Assembly: GCF_020921035.1 (NCBI RefSeq)
Contig: NC_063156.1
Location: 4,278,001-4,342,000 of the forward strand
DNA length: 64,000 bases
Reading direction: 5' to 3'
DNA from: Rhodamnia argentea
Lineage: Eukaryota; Streptophyta; Magnoliopsida; Myrtales; Myrtaceae
Positions 48,695 through 61,355 of this stretch are shown here, in pieces (the stretch's first letter is position 1; each line of letters begins with the position of its first letter). The translations under genes were made by a program, and so were the position numbers. The notes below the pieces were generated by a model, which saw only the letters and a list, made by a program, of their open reading frames with translations, did not search any database and was not told where the DNA came from.

Positions 48695-48922
48695 TAGACA
48701 TGGCCAATATTGAACCGGGGCCTGGAACCGGCCCATTGACCGGGCCCACGGTTCCTACCCGGTTTTTTTTTTAAAAAAAAAAAGGGGGAGAAGGCCCGGG
48801 AAAAATAGCTATTGGGCCTAGAAACCGGCGGTTCCGAACCGGAAACAGAACCGGCCCGGAACCGGCGGTTCCACCTTTTTTAGGAACCGGAACCGGCGGT
48901 TCCGTGGAACCGGCCACCTCTA
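48695..48922. mobile_element. hAT-type non-autonomous element with perfect 8-bp duplication
   Basis: A 228-bp element starts TAGACATGGCC and ends GGCCACCTCTA (inverted with one to two differences) and is flanked by gggccatc on both sides (48687-48694 and 48923-48930). Its body is packed with the subterminal motif ggaaccggcggttcc and variants, in both orientations, as in many plant hAT elements. A T/A homopolymer stretch sits in the middle. Confidence 0.85.
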
Positions 48923-48930
48923 GGGCCATC

Positions 48931-50529
48931 AACTTGTTTTAGGGACAAAAGCAGCGACCATAATAGTAGAACCAGTGGGCACAGTGATCCAAAATATGCA
49001 GTATATAAATTCCTCATCTTCACCGTATCCAGACAGGAGCTCATGACAGCATTCCTTGGTCGTCTTGGGTAGATTTTTTATTGAGAGAATTTGTGTTCTC
49101 GTCAGACAATTTTGAACAATCTAAGCTGCTCAACAATACTTCACCTGCTAGAAGGACATTACACCTTACCCACCAATCACTATGTGATCTATCTTCATCA
49201 TGCCTAACTTGCCTGTCCCAAAGGTTATCCAACAGAATTGTCTCACATTTCATTTCTTCTATCCAAAGTAGATGCCAGGTAGGATGGCCACCCCAGCAAC
49301 GGAGACAGCCAAATATACAAGAGAATTTCGACGGTAGAAATTCTCAAAGGAAGTATCACAGTCTTAAACGGACAAAAGCAACAAAACAGTTAATCATAAA
49401 CATCGGACGCAAACAAAGAATAGTCATGACATGATTTAGCATGTATAAACCATCAATTAGCAAAACTAAGCGACACATGCGACGTGGAACGACTTCTCTC
49501 CAATGGTCCACTGTACCACATGCAAGAAGCACTTGCAACATTTTCAATGAGATCTAAACGCAATAAATCTTACCTTTTGACAAAAAAAAAATGATGCACG
49601 AATTAATGCCATCTTTTTTGAGAGTGGCATTTTTCCCCGTAGGATAACCTGGGCGGTCATAGAGCAAAGTCATGCTAGAGAAGAGAGAAGCGAAGGAATT
49701 TAAAGAGCACGAACTAAAGTAAACCAATAAATTTGGGATTTTTCACAATATTAACCCTTAGTTTTATGAGTTCAGGTTTTGTTTTGATTCATTGAGTGGG
49801 TTGGGCTTGAGTATAAAAGTAGTTGTGGGCCCTTTTTAGTTTGAGTTTAAGGGCAGCTGGACACGAGTTTGAGGCTCCATTTATTTTGTAAAAAAATGTG
49901 TTCCGAAAAGTCCTTTTCTAGAAAAAGCAACTATATTTTTTGGTATTTGGCTGGAACTTAAAAATGGAATGAAAAATAATTTCCACCGTTTGGCGGGGAT
50001 CTGATTTCCTAGAAAAACTTAACGAAAACATTGAATTTTTAATTATTCGTCAGTCTCATCCCATGATAAGTCAATCTCCCTACGTCCGTTTAGCTCGTTG
50101 AAGACTGAGTAGTTTAATTCGGATTTTCATCATTAACCGTCCCTTTATAATATATTTTGGGATTGTTAGAAGGCTAATTAGTTCATGATTAACCGTCCTT
50201 GTAATATATAGTAGAACACCTTGTCCACTCATTTATCTCATTTGCATATTCGAACTTGAATGACAACACAGATCCAACACAGTATGCCATACATAGGCTA
50301 GAAAGGAAGCTATCCGACACAAAAATAGCCTTCTATGAATGATCACAGACAACATGAATTAGTAACCAAAGATATATTGACGAAAGACAGCAAAATTCGT
50401 CTCGGATCGAGAGTCCGAGCGAAATGCAACAAAAAGGTGACAAAGTTAAACAGCGAGATCATGTTGCCGCTTTTGGTAACAAGTCTCAAATCATTGGGAA
50501 ACCATTCTAATTAGTTAGCTTTTGAGTTA
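48931..50529. other. Spacer; possible terminal exon on the minus strand near 49340-49260
   Basis: No complete gene was seen. On the minus strand, after an acceptor-like 'cctttgag' (near 49345), a short frame reads FYRRNSLVYLAVSVAGVAIL then PGIYFG and stops, a hydrophobic segment that could be the last exon of a small membrane protein. No partner exons were found. At 49870-50030 a line similar to 'ggctccatttgttt' hints at a decayed MITE. Confidence 0.25.
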
Positions 50530-51660
50530 TTGATGCTACATCGCCTCAAGAATCTTGATGCATCTCTTTAATTTATTGTTTTCTAGTCATGAAGATGTAA
50601 AAACCGCGGTAGTTCTCTGTGTGATATCCTTATAAAGCTATTTCAGAGAGAGATCTCTCCAGTTTGTTGCGAATCGGATGGCGGTCACCATCATGGTATG
50701 AGCATTCCATTCACTTGTGATCAGTTTAAAGAAGCATAAGGAAGCAACAAGAGACTCGAGAGATACAAGCTCTCAGGAAGGGTGGTTTTGGTTCTGTCTA
50801 TAAGGTACTCATCTATCGATGCTCAACCAATCTTGTAATGTTAGTCTTGTGTGCGCGAATCGACTCAATAAGAGTAAAATACCAGGGGAGATTGTCCGAC
50901 GGACGAAAAATAACAGTGAAAAGGCTATCAAGTAGCTCAGCACAAGGGCTACAAGAGCTCAAGACAATAGTCTTGCTGGTTGCCATCGGCACCTGGTGAG
51001 GCTGTTCTGTTGGGCTTCTGCTTGGAAGAGGACGAAAAACTTCTCGTCTATGAATTCTTGCCCAATGGGAGCTTGCACAACTTTATGTTTGGTAATGAAC
51101 CCTTTTGACATAAATTCATGTAGCGTGAAAGCTTACTATGTGATTGAGCAACGTCGTCTCAATCCTGACTTAATCTTAAAATCCCGAAGTGCCCCATGTC
51201 ACCTAGGTCAGCTTATAATAACCTTTAGGAATAAGAAAGTAACTTCATATGCGCTATTCTCTCTTTTTCACGTGACGTCGTGCTCGATATGTGTTTGGAC
51301 GTGGATGCAGCTTGGAATGATAGAGACGTTATAGAATTATAGTTGGAGATCGTGACGGGTCGAAAGAACTCAAAGTTCCCACAATCCAGTTAATCTTCAA
51401 AGCCATATATGCGTTTCACAGCATCGCCTTCTTTCTTCAAAATGCAAAGTCGCATATAAAACTACGCCAGCTTGGAAATCACATTTATCCAGGCAACTTG
51501 TTGCGGGCATGGCTACATTGGGCCAACGGAACGGCTTTAGAGCTCCTAGATCCCACCGTTGGTGATCATGTCCCAAGGCACGAAGTCCTGAAGCGCATCC
51601 AAAGCTTCCTTATTTCCTCCACTTGGTGGTGAACAAGTTTTTGTCAAGAAATTGTACTTG
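50530..51660 (+). pseudogene. CRK-type receptor kinase pseudogene, copy 2
   Basis: This is a direct duplicate of 42200-43300. Shared lines include 'gatgcctctctttaatttattgttttctagtcatgaagatg', 'ggtggttttggttctgt' and 'tcacagcatcgccttctttcttcaaaatgcaaag'. The N-lobe is damaged, but one stretch is better kept than in copy 1 ([20 protein letters not shown] then MF). The C-lobe end (WANGTALELLDPTVGDHVPR then HEVLKRIQ) stops at about 51600. The HRD/DFG core is missing at the same place as in copy 1. No intact frame exists. Confidence 0.72.
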
Positions 51661-52538
51661 TAGTCATTCTTTGGAGCCAGAGGGACGCCGGTGACGTGTT
51701 TTCGAGGATTTTATTGATTCTGCAAAACAGTCATAGGATGTGTCCCTCTTCTATACATCATTCGAAGAACCAAATCTCTTGTTGCTTTTAGAGGAAAACG
51801 TATTTTAGCATCTAAAGACCAACTGAATAACATCCTATGGAAACTCATTCTCAGGGATCGAGTTTTCAAGAACATAACGAAACAAACGTGCAGCTGATGT
51901 CCCCAAAACGTCTAATATTAAGTTGAATAAATTTAATCGGGCCATTTGCATTTAAACATATAAACCGGGCTTATGAAATTCATTATCAATTTGCTCAGCA
52001 AGCGGCCAGGAGTATCAACAGTTCATGACACTTTCCACTGTTTGTTTATTGATAACCGGGGTCGAACTCTCAGGAAACAGCGAATTCACTCACGATTTCA
52101 ACACAACAATAGAGGCCCACTCAATCACATGGTCCACGAAAAGCAAAGCCACGCCGTAGCAACGCTTGTGCTTAAAAGTCTCTGTTTTCTGGTAATTAAC
52201 AAGTCCAAACGGGCAGGATCAGGAAGATTCTGCAGATTGTAGTTTACCACCACTTCTAGATTCCGAGATACTAACCAAATAACACAACTCTACATAACAA
52301 ATTACCGACACCTTAAAAAATCACCATCACCTATTAACAATCACCAATGACATCAGAAAGTCGGGTTTCCAATGAAATCGGTCACCCCTCAGGAATGTAT
52401 AAGATGAAGACTCCGTTAACTGCATCGAATGGACAGGACCAGAGGCCAAATGGCTGAAGTGCTTTTCATTTTTTGCTCAACTACATCCAATCTTATTGTA
52501 CACCCCCATGTATTACAATCTTAACGGGCTGGCTTACA
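51661..52538 (-). other. 3' flank of TAF6; no gene seen
   Basis: Contains the probable TAF6 3' untranslated region on the minus strand (to the left of 52539) and unassigned sequence. The plus-strand frame at 51973-52242 has no recognised domain. Confidence 0.4.
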
Positions 52539-55500
52539 TTACAAAAAGACTAACAATTCAGGGGAGGGAATGAAGGGAATGAGGCTCTCGCCAAACCGCT
52601 CAAACAAAGAGACTAGTAGACGCCCCGAGTTCAAGTCGTCCTTCCAAATTTGTTGTAGCATTGCTGACATGTTCACAGATCGAATGCTACCGTTGACTCT
52701 TCCACTTCCCGCGCCCGCATCAATATCATTAGGCTCCTTCCCTGCAGCAGAGGGAGTGGCATCTGCATCGGAATCGTTGGCAGGAGTCAGGGCAGTGGCT
52801 TCTTCTCGTCCATTGGTGGGTGAAGGGTTGGTGGACACTGCATTTATTGGCCCATCAACAGCCATTTTCTTCAGGGGTGACTGCTGCTCCAAGTGCTCCG
52901 TGATTGCTCCACGTTTCTCTGATGTTCCAAAGAAGCTTAAGGCATTAGATTTACCCTGACCCAAAAACTAATAGCGTGGGTCACATTGTGGTTGTCCAAA
53001 TAAATGTATCTCCCAAGGCACAAAGTTCATGTGTAAAATTCAATGCCGCAAGTGAAACCTATCAGTTAATTTCTCCCTACTCAAGTCACATTCTGGAAGC
53101 TGGTTCCCTAATCCTTAGAAGGCTAGCTCATCATATGATCAGCCAACAACCTAGAGAACACTTTCCTATCAACTGGACAAAAAGTTAAAACCCAGACTGT
53201 CTTCTTATTTGCAGAACAAGGTACTACAAAATGGGCTACACAATAAGCACGTGAAAGAAATGACAGCCAAAAAATAAAAAGGAATTGCGTCCCATCCTTG
53301 AAAGCAATGGTATTTCATTCAAGAAGTCCATCTAAAACTTTGTCCAATGACCGATGGCCATATGATGGTATGAGCAAATAGAGTTAAAGCAGTCAAAAAT
53401 AAACGCAAGAGTACGACTTACTCGAGAGTGAAGTAATAACTCTTGCATTAGTCTTCCAGACAGCTCCCGGTTGAAGGGATGGCAGAGGCGGGAGGATCTT
53501 GAAGCGGTCATACAGGCTTTGACCGGATGCATGCTGGAAAGCACTTTGCATCATGACATGCTAAGCATGGATCGAACTGTCACAGTTCACAATAATACAA
53601 ATGTTGAGCATAATAGACTCACCAGCAAGGCCCCATAAACACGCCAAGCTTCGTGCCTCTTTATTTTATTTTTCTGTGTCTCAAGAAGCATCTCTGGTTC
53701 AAGCAGTTGCAAATATGGCTCCAGATTCGGCAGTATAAGAAGGCGAACCTATCAACATTAAAAAATGGCTGATAACAAGCAAAAGAAGAAAAAACAAGAG
53801 TTTATCTTTTAGGGTACTGTACCGCAGATATTGGGGAACATTTTATAGCATGCATATGTTATGCAACTGTTCTTAGTTCGAGTGAGAAAAGACGGAAGAA
53901 ATACCACGTTAGATCCCAAAGCTGCTAAACCCTGAACTGCACCATAGTGTGTCGCTAATGTGTGTGTTGGGTTCAGAAATGCATTGATCAGTTGCCTTGT
54001 AAGACGCGATTGCAGAGTACTATAAACTTGCCCGTACCTACAAGACTCAAAACATTAGTCCTCCAGAAAAGGTGAAATCTGTAGGACACTGAGAGCAACA
54101 ACTCCAGAACCATAATAATAAGCTACAGAAGATTACCAGTAAACCATGGTGCACTTTCAGTCTGAAGTAGACAGTAGCCATGGAAACTCAGAATTATTTT
54201 GAAAAGCGCATCGATGTCTACTAAACTACCACCCTCCTTAAAAGCTCATGCCACCAAGCAGACATATTCAGCGTTATTACAAGGATGATGCCATCGCATT
54301 CATGTATTTTTCAGTGAGAATTTGTTCAATGACACATATCTAAACATTGACAATTTGGATTTTCAATAGCCGTTGTCCACCTAAAGCTATGGAAAAAAAA
54401 AAATACAGAAGACCCAAAAGCAAAACTCAAGATTGAAATCCGGATACCTTAAGTTTTTATCCTACATCTTATAAAGTTCAGTCTAAATTCTAAATTGGCT
54501 TAAAAATTGGTCATTCGATCCCTATATCCAAAACATGAGAATGAAACCAGTGCTGCCTGCTCATCCAGCAATATCTTAATTGAATAGTCTTCACAGAAAT
54601 ACAAGAAGAAATGGAAGGAAAGACAGAACGAGACCATTGACTATGATGGTTCAGGGTAAGATATAGTCCTTAATAATTGCTTTTACTGGCACAGATAGAA
54701 GTATCACCTTTTGCATATAGAGGAAACCAGGTTTGCTGCAAAATCTCTAAGCTCCCAGTGATTGTCTGCAAGCCTTTTACCCAACCTCTTTGCTACAAGA
54801 CACGTGACAACAGCTGGCATCAACTGATGTAACTGCCAATAAAAAAAATTAACTTCTCAGGCTCTCGGAGGAATATGATTTATAAGAAATTTACGTGATA
54901 CTACTAAGTTGCACCATCTCTTACAGTGACTTCTTGGCGAAAGGACAATTTGAACCAAGAACTAGAGCAAAAAGTTCTAAAGATCTTGACATTTTCGAGA
55001 TTTGCCCAACCAAATATAAAGCCAAGTTGCACAGGGATCCCATTCAAGATGAGCATCCTTGAAGAGAAATAAATAGATCAAAAACACTGTGACCGACTCA
55101 ATATGTGTAATCATGGTTAGCAACAGAACGAGCATGCAACTCTAGATGTATACAAAAAGCACACCTATCTAATGTTTCTTTCCAGACATACAATATCTTG
55201 CCACTTGTTCAATTGACTTCCTTCTGAAATTTCCAATTGCGAATTTAACAAGAGTTTGCTTTGGATACAACCACCCCATAACTTGAAATAGACATGTAGA
55301 GATTTCCCACTCAAAGCCCGAAACCATGGTAAAACAGAATGCCAAGTTCCTTTCTTCCAGAATAAGAGGAGCTCTCTAAAAAGAGAATAAACAACCGTTT
55401 GAGAAGAACAGATCACGAGTTAACTTGTCTCCGATGTTTTACTATTCCAACAGCCAAAAACAGGTTTCTGCCTATCTGCCTATATCATCTGATTAAAGAA

Positions 55501-58500
55501 GTTGGAAATTCATAATGCAATAGGAGAGGACATATTGAGTTTGTAGGCATGAGGTTCCTCTATAGCCTCCCAAATATATTCCAAAGGAAACTCTAATTTC
55601 TAGACAGAAAATATCTATACCAAAATAATTCAAGATGTCACGATGCAAGTCCAATTACTAAGAAGACAAATGTCATCTAATTGGAGAAGGCGCTGAGTCC
55701 AAGGCTCGTCCTTCCAGCCTCAAGGAAGTAGATAGCCAGTTACTTCAATACATACCCCACCCAAACCCAAATCAATGCTCGGCTAGCTTTTTCCACTGCA
55801 ATGATGACTATTTGCAATGAGAATTTATAAACAACAAAAGAGGAAGATGATCGGCATGCAAAAACTAACAACAGAAATAGGTACAAGAAGGCTCTAATGT
55901 GTGGGTTCACCTCTAAAGATCTTTATAAAGGGGAAAAAATATGGGCTGACAAGTCTGAAAAAGAAACCGCATCCACACTTACGACATAACTACTGACAGA
56001 GAAATCAAGCTAAATCAGGAATCTATAATTCAAAATAATAGGCTAACTTACAGGGGATTATGAAGGAATCTATAAATCTGCAAAGGTTCAACTTACATAA
56101 GGTTCCATATTGATGTGAGGATTATGAAGGAGACTACGCACAACACGCAGCAAGGCTAAAAGAAGGGGCAAATCACTTAAACCACGAGATACCTAACCAC
56201 ACAAGAAGAAGCAGAGGTTAGAGAAGCATCAAAACTAGGCTAACTTACAGGGGATCTAAAGCATACCTCATCAGCTACAAAGCATGTGAAGTATGGGACA
56301 AGTGGATGCAGTCCTGAGTCTGTAGCCAAACTCACTAACGCTTCTTTGAAAAGGACTGAATCAGGGCTTCTCATAGTTAGCTCGGTAATCTTTTCAAAAT
56401 ATAGCTGCGACAGATGCAACGATAACTAGCATAAGCAAGACAGAAAAACTGATATGCAGAAAAGATGGTGAGCCCAAGAAGCACATGAATCAAGCAATTT
56501 TTATTAAGTCTGAGACTAGAAATTGTCACACAGATGAGATTCCACCATAACATAAATCTCTTGGATACAAAACCTCCTGTACATACAAGAAAATGCTCAA
56601 ACATCACATAAATTCCTTTTTTTTTTTTTTTTTTTTTGCTCAAGCAAACATTAAATTATTGTTAGACTGCAGTCTGTGTATCACATACCTGAAGCTCTCT
56701 TGACAGCACATGCCTGATAGGAAGTCTAATGTCTACAGGAAGTCCGTCATCCTTTTGTTCTTGACTTTTGCCACGAGGAGCCGTAATTACTGAAGGAAAG
56801 GATGAATAGTGGTTAGCATTAGAGTGCCTTACATAAAACACAGAATAAGAAATCAATGATTGCATTCTGAACTATTGTATTCTAACCAGAAAAAGAAAAA
56901 GAAATGCAGCTCATGCTACCCTCATCTAAGCATATGATACTCTAGTAAAGGTAGCAAAATGTCAATGTTACTTCCATGAATTTGTCCGCTAAATTCTTAA
57001 CAAGACTTTTCTTGTGTGAACATTTAAAGATTGATAGATGCAATTATTAGGAGAAGGCACTTTTCCAAGTTAAGACAGACCTTCTACAGGAGCATTTTCA
57101 GGAATAGCAGGTTGTACGCCTTCAATTGCCAGCCAGTGACAATGAACAGCAGTATCAAGAGGAGCTTTGGGTAAAGGAGCTTCAATAACCTGCAACACCA
57201 ATGGTGATTCAGTCAAAACCTTCAACACACTACCTAACCGATATAATTGAACATGATAGCTGCTCCTTCGTCCTTACATCTTTAATGTCTACATCTTTTT
57301 CATCAAGGTAAAATAAATCTTTATGTCCAATAGCTTTTTTGAACTGCAAAGCTCCACTGGAGGCAAACCCATAAATTGGCTGGTGCACATAAAGACAAAA
57401 AGTTAGAAGCTTCAGAAAAGATTATGCATATCTAAGAAAGTTGTCACAAATGTTACTTCAGTAGTCAAATCTGACGCACCACCATTTCCATAGACTCGTT
57501 GCAACCATGGTCTAGTTGCCAGTACATAAGGTACAGATGAGAATAAGATTCACCTTCTCCTACTTTGCAGATTAAAAGACGAAAAATAAACTAAAGTACC
57601 CCGGTTGATGTAAACAAGAAAGAAAAGACCGCCAGAGACGGCAAAATATTAAATGGGCTCATGAAAGCTATACCCAGAGGCTGCGCACAAGTGCTTCAAT
57701 CCTTATTCCGTGTTCTGATCTAGCTGATAGTTCACTCTTTATTAATCTGGTTTATGCCCCAGAAACTACTCGATTTTGGTTCCACCAATTCAAAACTGAT
57801 TGTAATGACTATTTATGCAAGAATTTGATAAAAAAGTACCTCAACATACCTCAACATTTTTCAAGTTCAAAGCACCATCCACATCATCAACTGTTAAGAC
57901 CGTTCTCCTGGAGTGGCGCATGCATTTGACAGCTTCCTGTATTCCATCAGATGCTTCTCAAATCACTTCAATACATATGAACCTTTTCTATGCTTCTCAA
58001 TTACTTCAAAATGACTAATCAACCTCCAAAACAAACTCATAGTTAATGGAAAAAACAGGTCCTTAAGTGCAGCACGACAAAGCATTAACTTCAAGAACTC
58101 AAAAGCAAGTAAGCACATATTCAGCTAATTTGAGCCAGAATATGGGAAAAGTATACCTAGCGAAATTTTATCACTCTGAACAAGAGAATGAAAATAGAAT
58201 CAAAAACCAAAAAAAGGAAGAGGGGGCCTAAGAAAAAGCACTGAGAGTGAAAGGCAAAGCTCATTTAGTTATGGAAAAATGACAAATAGGAAAAACAATG
58301 AAGACTAAGACAATCTCTCCGGATGTCTAATGGACTCGTAGCTGAACCCCACCGTATTTTAGATGTCTAAGACAATCTCCAGTATGTAGAGTGATTTTAT
58401 GAATGCCACTTAAGAAGAAAGAAAAGGAGATGATTTTACGGGAAAAACTCCTTGTTGAAAGTTCTAGTACCGTTACCTTTCTCTAATTTGAAGGCAAAAC

Positions 58501-59256
58501 ATCGCAAAATTGATTTGTCACTCTAGAAAGATTTTAACTGGAACGATGCACTAACCTATAAAATATAATATGAAGTCAATAACCCTACCCATAAATTCAC
58601 GCAGAGACTCTCCAGTCCATAAATTTCAAGCCATATTATAAAGCATAGATCTTTTGCTACCGACTCGACAAGAGCCGATTCTCCTACTTTTAGAATATCT
58701 CCCAGGGAAAAAGGAAATTTCGGACAGTCAGCAGTCCTCACACTTACAGAAGCTACTCATTATTATGCTTGAATGCTGACAGTCTGCCACAATCTGTAAG
58801 AACCGCACGATGATAAGTTCCCACAAGAAAAACAACGACCCATTGGTTCCGAGATAATCAAACATTACATCATGATTAAGTAAGACAAGGCCCACATGGT
58901 TAGGGTAACTACACGCAGATTCCTCACAATTGTTTAAAGAAAATGCCTTTATCAAGATTTCTACATGAACAAACGCTGCGATTACTTGATGACGCGTAAA
59001 CAAGGAAAATGGGCATGGACATTCAATTAAAGATTGCACATGCATGAAAATTTAACAGTCCCCAATCTCATCCACCTGAAGTACAATGTACAGAAGCACA
59101 AAGGCCCAACCGAGTTAATCCGAACCATACCTGCATGATCTCCCGCATGCGGTATTCAACATCAGGCGCGAAAGCGAGCGCCGCATCAGGCGACAGGTTA
59201 CTGATTCCGATGCTCTGCGCTATGACCTCGATCGATTCCTTCGACACTATGCTCAT
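52539..59256 (-). CDS. TAF6: TAF6, TFIID/SAGA subunit
   Basis: Twelve minus-strand exons: 59256-59131, 57936-57850, 57379-57278, 57189-57081, 56789-56689, 56404-56267, 56192-56097, 54832-54708, 54037-53905, 53748-53623, 53533-53422 and 52955-52539, about 556 residues. The N-terminus is the TAF6 histone fold (residues 1-70: [40 protein letters not shown]), which pairs with TAF9. The middle holds the HEAT-like TAF6C region (about 190-415: [57 protein letters not shown]). A low-complexity linker ([13 protein letters not shown]) and a conserved end ([20 protein letters not shown]) follow. It acts in RNA polymerase II pre-initiation. Exons 1-11 are in consistent phase. Exon 11 ends in phase 1 but exon 12 needs phase 0 after its only good acceptor, a one-base conflict. 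Parts of introns 6-7 are duplicated at 26560 and 46990. Confidence 0.93.
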
Positions 59257-60070
59257 CCTCCGTCTTCCTCACACCGTTGCTCTATACTACACTCCCAACA
59301 AGTTTCATGAATCGAGAGCGCAAAGCAAGAAAATCCGGCGAGCGTTCACTCGATCAAGCCGCGAATGACTGAGTCTTGATCGGTGAACAGACGCCAGAAG
59401 GAGCTTCTCGTCTCTGCGACGAGAGAACCCTAAGGAACGGAGCTTGGAGAAAGCAGCAGAGTACGGCGGTACGCACCGTCAGTTGCTCCTGAATTCGAGC
59501 TTGTTGGAGGACAGTCGTAAGAGAGCACAGTTATAGCTCAAATTTCAGTTCAGGCAAGGCCCAATTACCTTTTTGCCCTAAAATCCAATTTTGCTAAGAA
59601 AAATCCAGATAATTACCACATGGTCTCTAAGCTTAGCCCCAGTATTTAATATCGTCTCTAAACTTTTTATTTATTTAATGTAGCTCTTGAACTTTGATTC
59701 GGTGCATAAAGTGATCAACCCCTTTAGTGTATTTAATTTGTCGTGTACGATTTCCACGCTAATTCAATCATTAAAAATAACTTATTTGTAATGTTTGAGT
59801 CGAGCTCCAACTTACGAGTCCGAACACAAGTCACTCCAGGTAAATTAGACTTGTTCGTCAATTTTTCAACATCATCCGTGCTTTGCTCAAGATTCACCAT
59901 TACCATAGGTGGTTTTAATCCATGACCAAATAAAGACTTGGTTTTTATTATAAGTTGAGGAGAGTAGATGTCAAGTTGTTTACAAGCCATCACAGACGGA
60001 AGAAGGCGATATCGCCATGGTCATCAAGCCGCGCAAGCGGTAAGTTACAAATTGGCTTACCAAAAGTTAT
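59257..60070 (-). promoter_or_regulatory. TAF6 leader and upstream region
   Basis: The first about 280 bp are G/C-richer and fit the TAF6 5' leader and promoter on the minus strand. The rest is AT-rich. A minus-strand frame at 59733-59993 (86 codons) is not recognised. Confidence 0.35.
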
Positions 60071-60689
60071 TAGGGTGCGTTTGGTTAAGTATTCGCAAAA
60101 AATTTTAAACGCATAGGCAAGCCTCATTATATCATTGGCTTTGAGAAGTTTGGAAATGCTACTTCGATATTAATGACTTTTTATCTCTTCCAACTTTGCC
60201 CTCGCTAAACTATCTAAATTTTAATTTCACAGTCACCAGCTTTCCTTCGCAAGTCACATGATATTGGCTAGGAGCCCGGATCTAACCGCAAGCGAGCTAG
60301 ATTTGGCACTAACGACTTACAAGGGATTGCAAGACCTCGGCATGGTGTCTCTGACCTAGGAGTGCATCACCGAAGGTCACTAGATCTCCACGTCGGGTCA
60401 CGCAACCATAATATTGATGTCACGCGACCTTAGTGTAGAGTCGATGGGATTGCGGTGGCCCGACGCCTACACTGGGTCACCTTATTCATTAGCCCTCGAG
60501 TGTGCTTCGAGTTTCTCTCTCGATCTCTATTTTTTGTTTCAAAAGTTACTTTTAAGATCAAATACCAAAGTTTGTAAAAAAAACAAATATATTCATCAAA
60601 CACTATTCGCATCTCGTAAAATCCCTTTGCCCTAAAATTCTTCGGACGTGCAAAACCTTTTCCCAAATATTTATCCGAGACGCACCCTA
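60071..60689. mobile_element. TIR element with TAGGGTGCGT termini
   Basis: The left end tagggtgcgtttggttaagtatt and right end aatatttatccgagacgcacccta are inverted repeats over about 23 bp with a few differences. The trinucleotide tat flanks both sides (60068-60070, 60690-60692), a tentative 3-bp duplication. No transposase is present. Confidence 0.55.
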
Positions 60690-60812
60690 TATCACGTGGA
60701 AGCAATCCTTAAGCTGGACCGATCTCTTCGATCATTCGCAAGTCGATATTTTTCAGTACCGCAAATATTTTTGTTTTTATTTATTTATTGCACCTTCGGA
60801 CATATCTATGCC

Positions 60813-61347
60813 TAGGGGTGATCGGTTCTCGGTCCGGTCCAATCTGGTTCTCCTCAAGGACCGAGAATCGGACCACCGGTTTGGTCCGATTCCCGAACGA
60901 TTTTATTGGATTGGACACATGCCAAAAAAAATATACCATTCCTAGACAGTTCCAGTCCAACAAATATAGAGGTTGGACATAAAAAAATTTCGAGTTCATT
61001 TCCTGAAACGGGTCTTTCAAGGCAAAGTTGAGAACTTTTTACAAAATTGTTTCAAAATGCACGTGGGATTCAAGCAAAAACGATCTCCCTTCGAGTCAAA
61101 AATGGCCCGGGAACTAGGCGAGGCAAGATCGAGATGGGAATTTCGTTCGGGGAGTAAAAGGTAAGATCGAGAAAACTCCATGCGCATGAAGTTTTCTTGA
61201 TTAAAAAAAAAAAAATTGGACCGGTCCGGTCCTAGCGAACTTTAGAGCCGGAAACAAGACCACTCCCTCTAAAATTGAAAACCATATCACCGATCCCGAA
61301 CCGATCCAGGCGGTCTCGATTCGAGCGGTTTGATTTGCTCAGCCCTA
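60813..61347. mobile_element. hAT-type non-autonomous element
   Basis: A 535-bp element begins taggggtgatcgg and ends tgctcagccct(a). The flanks tctatgcc (60805-60812) and actatgcc (61348-61355) agree at 7 of 8 positions. It carries subterminal clusters of ggtccgg/ccggacc-type motifs at both ends. The small open frames inside are not genes. Confidence 0.7.
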
Positions 61348-61355
61348 ACTATGCC

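Noticed and set aside
50549..50580. A line similar to part of miR172 (agaatcttgatg)
   Set aside because: The match covers only the first half of the mature sequence, the same line recurs in the other kinase pseudogene copy, and no hairpin was apparent.
55165..55416. An 83-codon minus-strand frame inside TAF6 intron 7
   Set aside because: It is interrupted in the duplicate at 46990-47885, has no domain and lies within an intron of a well-supported gene.
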